From positions 1-10,350 of the forward strand of contig JBKEAJ010000156.1 in NCBI GenBank assembly GCA_047972135.1: a DNA stretch of 10,350 bases, written 5' to 3'. The position numbers and the translations under genes were made by a program. This document shows, one piece after another, positions 1 to 4,215 of this stretch. This DNA comes from JBKEAJ01 sp047972135 (GTDB lineage Bacteria > Bacteroidota > Bacteroidia > Bacteroidales > Prolixibacteraceae). The first letter of the stretch is position 1, and each line of letters starts with the position of its first letter. The notes below the pieces were generated by a model. The model was not told the origin of the DNA. It searched no databases and was given only the letters and a program-made list of their open reading frames with translations.

Positions 1-207
1 GTATTTTTGCTAACTGACAATTTATCTTCAGGGCAAACGCATCTAATTTCTCAGTATATTTAGTAGATACTCATTGTCCCGTCCTGCATCTATCCTCTTA
101 AAAGAACTTTAGCCCGAATGTTTAGATATTTGGATTCTCAGACTGACAGCCTTTTTTAATCATTAATGGTAACATTCTCTATTCATCATCCTGCAATCCA
201 TAACGTT

Positions 208-278
208 ATGGGGTTGGTGGTGTATCTTTCCCCATGGCGTTGCATGGGCTGTTTATGGCTTGCAGCTATAAACAGCCC
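208..278. repeat. Twin/alternative hairpin block
   Basis: Three self-complementary segments follow each other. ATGGGG (208-213) can pair with CCCCAT (230-235). CCCATG (231-236) can pair with CATGGG (243-248). GGGCTGTTTAT (246-256) pairs perfectly with ATAAACAGCCC (268-278), and this stem continues inward through a G-T wobble and three more pairs to a TGC triloop, giving about 15 pairs. Because the arms share bases (231-235 and 246-248), the first two stems exclude each other, as do parts of the second and third. It resembles REP-type intergenic palindromes; no function can be assigned. Confidence 0.6.
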
Positions 279-316
279 ACATCGTAGCTTTGTAATATCG
301 TAGTATCTATATTTGT

Positions 317-392
317 CGTCATTGCGAGCGATAGCGTGGCAATCTGTTTCTGTTGCAGGAGATTGCTTCGTCGCCGGCTCCTCGCAATGACG
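317..392 (-). repeat. 76-bp nested palindromic repeat, copy 1
   Basis: The outer arms cgtcattgcgag (317-328) and ctcgcaatgacg (381-392) are perfect 12-bp inverted repeats. An inner pair gcaatct (339-345) / agattgc (360-366) is nested inside. The reverse complement of this block aligns along its whole length with copy 2 (1787-1863), and the first half matches copy 3 (2953-3006), so this copy is taken as minus orientation. The similarity to copy 2 extends further past the arm, through a shared 'gcgagcag' and a 'ctttatgcttta'-like tract (about 393-430). This is a dispersed intergenic repeat, not a gene. Confidence 0.8.
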
Positions 393-532
393 TTCATTTA
401 TCGGCTGCTCGCATAAAGCATAAAGCCTACTGCCTAGAGCATTTTTTAAACCTTATTAGATGCGTTTGCCCTAAGCCTCAAACAAATCAACGATAAAACA
501 AATCAACAATTAAACATTTAAACAAAAATCCC

Positions 533-540
533 TATCTTTG
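533..540 (+). promoter_or_regulatory. Probable -7 promoter box of the Rpn-type gene
   Basis: TATCTTTG at 533-540 fits the Bacteroidota -7 consensus TAnnTTTG exactly. It sits 20 bp before the ATG at 561, which would leave a leader of roughly a dozen bases. No clear TTTG -33 box is present 19-21 bp upstream; that stretch is A/T-rich (taaacattta). Confidence 0.5.
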
Positions 541-560
541 TAAAAACAAAATTGATTATC

Positions 561-1544
561 ATGCTGAAAGAGAGATATGTAAATCCATTGACGGATTTCG
601 GCTTTAAGAAATTGTTTGGCTCTGAGCCTAACAAAGAATTTCTTATTGATTTTCTAAATCAGCTACTGCCCGAGCGTCATAGGATAAAAGAACTGAGCTA
701 TAAGCAGAACGAGCATCTCTTCACCACCGAGCTAGACAGAAAAGCTGTATTAGACATATACTGCGAGAGCGAGAGTGGCGAGAAGTTTATCGTCGAGATG
801 CAAAAGGCAAAGCAAGACTTCTTCAAAGACCGAAGCATCTATTACTCTACTTTCCCCATTCAGGAGCAAGCGCAGAAAGGGGAATGGAACTTCGAGTTGT
901 CGGCGGTTTATGCTATCGGCATACTCGATTTCATCTTTGATGCGAATAAGAACAATCCTCGTATCGTCCATTATGTAAATTTGAAGAACGACAAAAACGA
1001 GGTTTTCTACGACAAGCTGACTTTCATCTACATCGAACTTCCAAAGTTTACCAAAACAGAAGCAGAGCTGACGAGCATGCGAGACAAGTGGTTTTTTGCC
1101 CTACGCTACCTGCAAGACCTGCACGACAGACCCAGAGCCTTGCAAGAGCGGGTGTTTAGTAGTTTTTTTGAAGCTGCAGAGATAGCCAAATTCACACCTG
1201 CCGAGCATGGGCAATACGAGAGCAGTTTGAAGTACTTCCGAGATATGAAAAACGTGGTAGACTCTGCCGATAAGGACGGCTTTGGCAGAGGGCGCAAAGA
1301 AGGGCGCAAAGAAGGGCACAAAGAAGGACGAAAAGAAGGGCGCAAAGAAGGGCGTAAGGAAGGGCGTAAGGAAGGCGAGAAAATTGGAATTGAGAAAGGG
1401 AGAGAGTTAGAACGAGAAGAAATACGAGGCAAAGAAAAGAATGAAATAGCACTACGCATGATAGCGAAAGGTTATAATAATGCCAGCATACACGACCTTA
1501 CGGGCTTAAGCATCGAGGAGATAGAGAAGCTAAGACAAATGTGA
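561..1544 (+). CDS. Rpn-family PD-(D/E)XK nuclease / putative transposase
   Basis: This 327-residue protein belongs to the PD-(D/E)XK nuclease-transposase (Rpn-like) group. The N-terminal signature NPLTDFGFKKLFG (residues 8-20) and the block LDIYC...FIVEMQ are diagnostic; Asp65 and the Glu79-x-Gln81 pair are the likely catalytic residues. The nuclease core covers about residues 5-225. A highly charged stretch of seven GRKE units (from residue 244) and an acidic/basic helix follow, then a C-terminal helix-turn-helix-like segment (IALRMIAKGYNNASIHDLTG). Family members are known as recombination-promoting nucleases, and some act in phage defence. The ATG at 561 was chosen over an in-frame TTG at 552 because it has an ATG and a TAnnTTTG box 20 bp upstream. 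It is flanked by inverted copies of a palindromic repeat. Whether it mobilises DNA, degrades it, or does both is not decided by the sequence. Confidence 0.88.
   Translation: MLKERYVNPLTDFGFKKLFGSEPNKEFLIDFLNQLLPERHRIKELSYKQNEHLFTTELDRKAVLDIYCESESGEKFIVEMQKAKQDFFKDRSIYYSTFPIQEQAQKGEWNFELSAVYAIGILDFIFDANKNNPRIVHYVNLKNDKNEVFYDKLTFIYIELPKFTKTEAELTSMRDKWFFALRYLQDLHDRPRALQERVFSSFFEAAEIAKFTPAEHGQYESSLKYFRDMKNVVDSADKDGFGRGRKEGRKEGHKEGRKEGRKEGRKEGRKEGEKIGIEKGRELEREEIRGKEKNEIALRMIAKGYNNASIHDLTGLSIEEIEKLRQM
1290..1373 (+). repeat. Seven in-frame 12-bp tandem repeats (GRKE units)
   Basis: The unit gggcgcaaagaa occurs seven times without interruption, beginning at 1290, 1302, 1314, 1326, 1338, 1350 and 1362. 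Copies 1, 2 and 5 are identical; copies 6 and 7 are identical to each other (gggcgtaaggaa); copies 3 and 4 differ by one or two bases. Each unit encodes Gly-Arg-Lys-Glu (one copy Gly-His-Lys-Glu), so the number of units can change by slippage without breaking the frame. Similar charged KEG-type repeats are common near the C terminus of this nuclease family. Confidence 0.9.
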
Positions 1545-1589
1545 TGATAAATGCAATGTTTAATCGTTGAACTGTTGAAGGTTTAATTG

Positions 1590-1631
1590 TTTAGAGTTTA
1601 GAGTTTAGAGTTTAGAGTTTGAAGTTTAGGG
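1590..1631 (+). repeat. 7-bp tandem repeat (tttagag)n
   Basis: Four exact copies of tttagag lie at 1590-1617, followed by two degenerate units, tttgaag (1618-1624) and tttaggg (1625-1631). It is a simple-sequence intergenic repeat of the kind seen in Bacteroidota genomes and may vary in copy number between strains. Confidence 0.85.
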
Positions 1632-1700
1632 ACGTAGTCCCGATATCTTCGTAGCAAAGAGATAGATAAAAAAATAATAGGGGCGTTAGCCCTGATATCT
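1629..1700. repeat. Pair of small hairpins, each followed by gatatct
   Basis: GGGAC-gta-GTCCC (1629-1641) and GGGC-gtta-GCCC (1681-1692) are short perfect stems 52 bp apart. Each is followed by the same heptamer gatatct (1642-1648 after one stem, 1694-1700 after the other, with one base between). Neither is followed by a T-run, so they are poor intrinsic terminators, although a run of A (1668-1674) lies between them. They look like two copies of one short dispersed palindrome. Confidence 0.55.
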
Positions 1701-1786
1701 GAATAGGTATCGTTGAATCGTTTAAAAGGCTGTATGCCGTACGCTTTAGGCTTTAAGCGAGCAGTCTTTATTTAGAAATACAAGAA

Positions 1787-1863
1787 CGTCATTGCGAGGA
1801 GCTTGCGACGAAGCAATCTCTTACAACAAAGAACAGATTGCCACGCTAACGCTCGTAATCATG
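1787..1863 (+). repeat. 76-bp nested palindromic repeat, copy 2
   Basis: This is an inverted copy of 317-392. The left arm cgtcattgcgag (1787-1798) is intact; the right arm ctcgtaatcatg (1852-1863) differs from the perfect complement at three positions. The inner pair gcaatct (1813-1819) / agattgc (1835-1841) is conserved. It lies between the nuclease gene and the nitroreductase gene. Confidence 0.8.
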
Positions 1864-1926
1864 GATGATTAAAAACAGCAAAAGCATAAAGCCTATAGCT
1901 TACAGCTTATTGCAAAATATAAACAG

Positions 1927-2457
1927 ATGAAATTAATACCATCGATAGAGACACGCAGGAGTTATAGGGCTTTCAACGACAAGCCTATTGAGCAAGAAAA
2001 GATTGAAATTTTGAAGGAAAGTGTTTTAAGAGCACCCACCTCAAAGAATAAACAAGCATGGGAATTTGTTATGGTAACTGACAATGTGCTAAATGAAAAG
2101 TTATCGACAGCCAAACCACAAGGAGGAACATTTCTTTCGCAATGCCCTCTGTCATTTGTGGTATGCGGCAACATAGACGAAACTGATTGTTGGATAGAAG
2201 ACACTTCCATTGCCTGCACCTTTATACAGCTCCAAGCTGAGGCATTGGGTTTAGGCTCTTGCTGGGTTCAGATAAGAGCTCGTCAACATGACGACAACAC
2301 CTCTGCTGAGGCGTATATACAAAGCCTCTTGAATATTCCTTCAAATTATAAAGTTCTTGCCATTATTGGTATTGGGCATTACGACAAAGCTAAAAATCCT
2401 CGTTCTAAAGATAGCTTGAGATGGGAGAAAGTCCACGAAAACAAATTCAATGCCTAA
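1927..2457 (+). CDS. Nitroreductase family FMN-dependent oxidoreductase
   Basis: The 176-residue product is a single-domain cytoplasmic flavoprotein of the nitroreductase superfamily, which uses FMN and NAD(P)H to reduce nitro compounds, quinones or other small substrates; the physiological substrate is unknown. Evidence is the N-terminal TRRSYRAF (residues 9-16), which supplies phosphate-binding arginines, the APTSKNKQAWEF block (36-47), the central DTSIACTFIQLQAEALGLGSCWV stretch (92-114, read with its GLGSCW core) and the C-terminal IIGIGHY. The length is usual for the compact members. Its last 8 nt overlap the start of tsaE, so the two are probably translationally coupled. The start is preceded by aaacag rather than a Shine-Dalgarno sequence. 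It lies directly downstream of palindrome copy 2. Confidence 0.9.
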   Translation: MKLIPSIETRRSYRAFNDKPIEQEKIEILKESVLRAPTSKNKQAWEFVMVTDNVLNEKLSTAKPQGGTFLSQCPLSFVVCGNIDETDCWIEDTSIACTFIQLQAEALGLGSCWVQIRARQHDDNTSAEAYIQSLLNIPSNYKVLAIIGIGHYDKAKNPRSKDSLRWEKVHENKFNA

Positions 2458-2875
2458 GTACTCAGTAAACGACATTAAGGAGTGGTCATATGTCGCAAAG
2501 AAACTACTAGAAGATCACAAGAATAGTCGTATATTTGCATTTTACGGTAAGATGGGGGTTGGTAAGACCACCTTTATCAGGTCGCTGTGTACAGAGCTTG
2601 GAATAGAGGAAAACGATGTTGCCAGTCCTACCTTTTCAATAGTCAATGAATACGACAGTAAAGAAGGCAAAATATTTCATTTTGATTTTTATAGGATAAA
2701 AGATCTTAGGGAAGTTTTCGATTTAGGCTTTGAGGAGTATATTTACAGCGGTTCTTATTGTTTTATAGAGTGGAGTGAGCTGATAGAAGCACTCCTTCCC
2801 GACTCTTATGTAAGAATAGAAATAAGCGAGGCAAACGACAGGACAAGGCTGATAATTAGCGAATTAGCGAATTAG
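2450..2875 (+). CDS. tsaE: tRNA threonylcarbamoyladenosine biosynthesis ATPase TsaE
   Basis: TsaE is the small P-loop ATPase that works with TsaB and TsaD to form t6A at position 37 of ANN-decoding tRNAs. The 141-residue length is typical. The Walker A loop GKMGVGKT is at residues 33-40, followed by the family block ASPTFSIVNEY (58-68), the HFDFYR motif (77-82) and FIEWSE (105-110), all characteristic of TsaE. Its ATG lies inside the end of the nitroreductase gene (8-nt overlap), which suggests co-translation. Its 3' end and stop codon lie within an 8-bp microrepeat, so the last few residues may vary between strains. The alanine-dehydrogenase-like gene follows after 129 bp, an association I recall from other Bacteroidota. 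Confidence 0.95.
   Translation: MPKYSVNDIKEWSYVAKKLLEDHKNSRIFAFYGKMGVGKTTFIRSLCTELGIEENDVASPTFSIVNEYDSKEGKIFHFDFYRIKDLREVFDLGFEEYIYSGSYCFIEWSELIEALLPDSYVRIEISEANDRTRLIISELAN
2854..2875 (+). repeat. 8-bp microrepeat spanning the tsaE stop
   Basis: aattagcg occurs twice in tandem (2854-2861, 2862-2869), followed by a partial aattag (2870-2875) whose TAG is the tsaE stop codon. Because the unit is not a multiple of three, gain or loss of a copy would change the reading frame and the last residues of TsaE. A second small duplication, gagaatg gagaatg, follows at about 2883. Confidence 0.7.
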
Positions 2876-2952
2876 TTAGTTTGAGAATGGAGAATGGAAA
2901 TACCGCTGTACGCTGTATGCAATACGCTTGAGGCAAATGCAAAATGAACGAA

Positions 2953-3006
2953 CGTCATTGCGAGGAGCTGGCGATGAAGCAATCTCCAGCAAAAAAACAA
3001 ACAGAT
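2953..3006 (+). repeat. Truncated palindromic repeat, copy 3
   Basis: The left arm cgtcattgcgag (2953-2964) and the inner gcaatct (2979-2985) match copy 2. The similarity can be followed to acagat (3001-3006), which corresponds to the start of the inner right arm; the outer right arm is absent. The last bases of the match are the AT of the ald start codon, so this half element forms the whole 5' leader next to that gene. Confidence 0.65.
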
Positions 3007-4213
3007 GAATTCAGACAATTACAAAAAAGGCTCAGGATATACAGAACATTATCCTGCGGAGCAACTAAGTCCAATAATATCGAGAGATATATCAATGTCA
3101 ATAGGCATTCTTTCGGATGAGAAGAATTTTGAAAACCGGATTCCCATCACACCTCAGGGAGTGGAAACACTCGTCAAGGCAGGTCACAAGATAATCATCG
3201 AGAGCAATGCAGGCAAGGAAGCTGGATTTTTAGACAGCTCATATATAACGGCAGGTGCGATAATATCTCAAGCTAAAGAGGAAGTTTTCAGGAGTGAAAT
3301 ACTAATAAAAGTAGCCCCTTTCAAGGAGCATGAAATTGGTTTTCTGAACAGTTCTCACACCATTATCTCTACTGTTCCGCTGAACAGTGAATACAAAAAT
3401 CCGACATTATCACTTATGAACAAGCGGCTTACAGCTTTGTGCATGGATCTGATAGAGACCGAAGACGGCTATAATCCTTACATCAATATTATGGGACAGA
3501 TAGCGGGTAATTTGGTACTTACTTTAGCAACATCTCATCTAACAAAGGTCAATGACGGCAAAGGGATAATATTAGGTAACATCTTGGGCATTCCACAGAC
3601 TGAGATAGTGATATTGGGAACCAACAAGGTTGCAGAGACCATTGCCAACATAGCTATAAACATGGGAGCGCAGGTTTGCGTGTACGATTCATCCTTACAA
3701 AATCTTGACAGCTTGCAAAGTAAGCTCGACAAAGCTGTATATACCTCTGTATATCACCACAATGCACTGAGTAAGAGTCTAATATCTGCCGACATAGTCG
3801 TCAATACCAATCATTGGTGTTGTTCACAAATGCTGATTAGCGAGGATATGGTTAAGAGCATGAAAAACAAGTCAGTGATAGTTGACCTCAGCAACAGCTC
3901 CGGCAAAAACATCGAGACTTCGGAAGCAAAGAACACCAGCGATTTTGTTTTTGACAAACACGAAGTTAGGCATATCTGCACACCAAATATCTGCTCCTTT
4001 GCTCCCAAAACTGCATCCATCGCACTGAGTAATATCTTTACACAATCTCTGATTGAGATAGGCAAAGCAGGGGGAGTTGAGAATTATCTGCGTAAAAGCT
4101 ATCAATACCGTAGAGGTACATATATTTTCAGAGGTTTATCGACCAATCAACAGCTCAGCGAAGAGTTGGGGCTTCAATACAATGATTTAGAGTTGCTATT
4201 TGAGATATTCTAA
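3005..4213 (+). CDS. Alanine dehydrogenase-like protein, with degraded NAD loop and catalytic site
   Basis: The 402-residue product is homologous along its whole length to the Bacteroidota alanine dehydrogenase/pyridine-nucleotide transhydrogenase family, which interconverts L-alanine and pyruvate with NAD. Family landmarks that remain are FENRIPITP (42-50, with the substrate-binding Arg45), IVILG (201-205), VIVD...ETSE (291-307) and the C-terminal GTYIFRGL...LGLQYNDLELL. Two functional sites appear lost. The Rossmann glycine loop, normally GAGTVG, reads GTNKVA (205-210). The segment normally IDxGGC reads NSSGKN (297-302), placing Ser298 where the catalytic Asp is expected. The reading frame is intact with no stops, so the gene is not an obvious pseudogene. 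It may be a non-enzymatic homologue or have altered chemistry. The Met at residue 31 is an alternative start, but N-terminal extensions are usual in this clade. Confidence 0.8.
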   Translation: MNSDNYKKGSGYTEHYPAEQLSPIISRDISMSIGILSDEKNFENRIPITPQGVETLVKAGHKIIIESNAGKEAGFLDSSYITAGAIISQAKEEVFRSEILIKVAPFKEHEIGFLNSSHTIISTVPLNSEYKNPTLSLMNKRLTALCMDLIETEDGYNPYINIMGQIAGNLVLTLATSHLTKVNDGKGIILGNILGIPQTEIVILGTNKVAETIANIAINMGAQVCVYDSSLQNLDSLQSKLDKAVYTSVYHHNALSKSLISADIVVNTNHWCCSQMLISEDMVKSMKNKSVIVDLSNSSGKNIETSEAKNTSDFVFDKHEVRHICTPNICSFAPKTASIALSNIFTQSLIEIGKAGGVENYLRKSYQYRRGTYIFRGLSTNQQLSEELGLQYNDLELLFEIF

Positions 4214-4215
4214 AA

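Larger units (their letters stand above)
30..472. mobile_element. Candidate non-autonomous element (MITE-like) with 18-bp terminal inverted repeats
   Basis: Bases 30-47 (agggcaaacgcatctaat) and 455-472 (attagatgcgtttgccct) are exact reverse complements, and the match stops at both edges of the 18 bp. Together they bound 443 bp without an ORF of note. This is the shape of a small non-autonomous transposable element or of an insertion-sequence remnant mobilised in trans. No target-site duplication is visible in the flanks (left flank ends ...atcttc, right flank begins aagcct), which weakens the call. The interior holds two other palindromic repeats, so it may be a composite. The element could not be assigned to a named IS family. 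Confidence 0.4.
1..560. other. Gene-free, palindrome-rich upstream region
   Basis: No convincing coding region is seen on either strand in this stretch. It contains an 18-bp perfect inverted repeat at its two ends (30-47 and 455-472), a twin hairpin block (208-278), a 76-bp nested palindrome (317-392), a degenerate 'gcataaagcataaagcct' tract around 411-428, and an A-rich leader with a promoter box just before the nuclease gene. The local composition is uneven, with GC-rich hairpins set in AT-rich filler, as expected for accumulated intergenic repeat elements rather than a decayed gene. Confidence 0.7.
1545..1926. other. Gene-free repeat-rich intergenic region
   Basis: No coding region is supported here. 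The stretch holds a 7-bp tandem repeat (1590-1631), two small hairpins each followed by gatatct (1629-1700), a degenerate ctgtatgccgtacgctttag tract (about 1723-1750), palindrome copy 2 (1787-1863), and 'agcataaagccta' (1883-1895), a 13-base direct match to 418-430 in the upstream region. No clear promoter for the following nitroreductase gene was found. Confidence 0.7.

Noticed and set aside
317..392. CRISPR-like repeat
   Set aside because: Copies are dispersed and in opposite orientations, with no regular spacing or spacers and no cas genes.
1106..1459. Antisense open frame of Arg/Pro/Ser repeats opposite the GRKE array
   Set aside because: It is the complement of the 12-bp tandem array, with no independent coding signal.
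552..1544. TTG start of the nuclease at 552
   Set aside because: An ATG lies three codons downstream and the conserved family N terminus begins after it.
1787..1863. Possible short peptide reading through the palindrome (RHCEE...DEAI type)
   Set aside because: Translations of this palindrome type are often mis-annotated as tiny proteins; there is no start context and the DNA-level symmetry explains the sequence.
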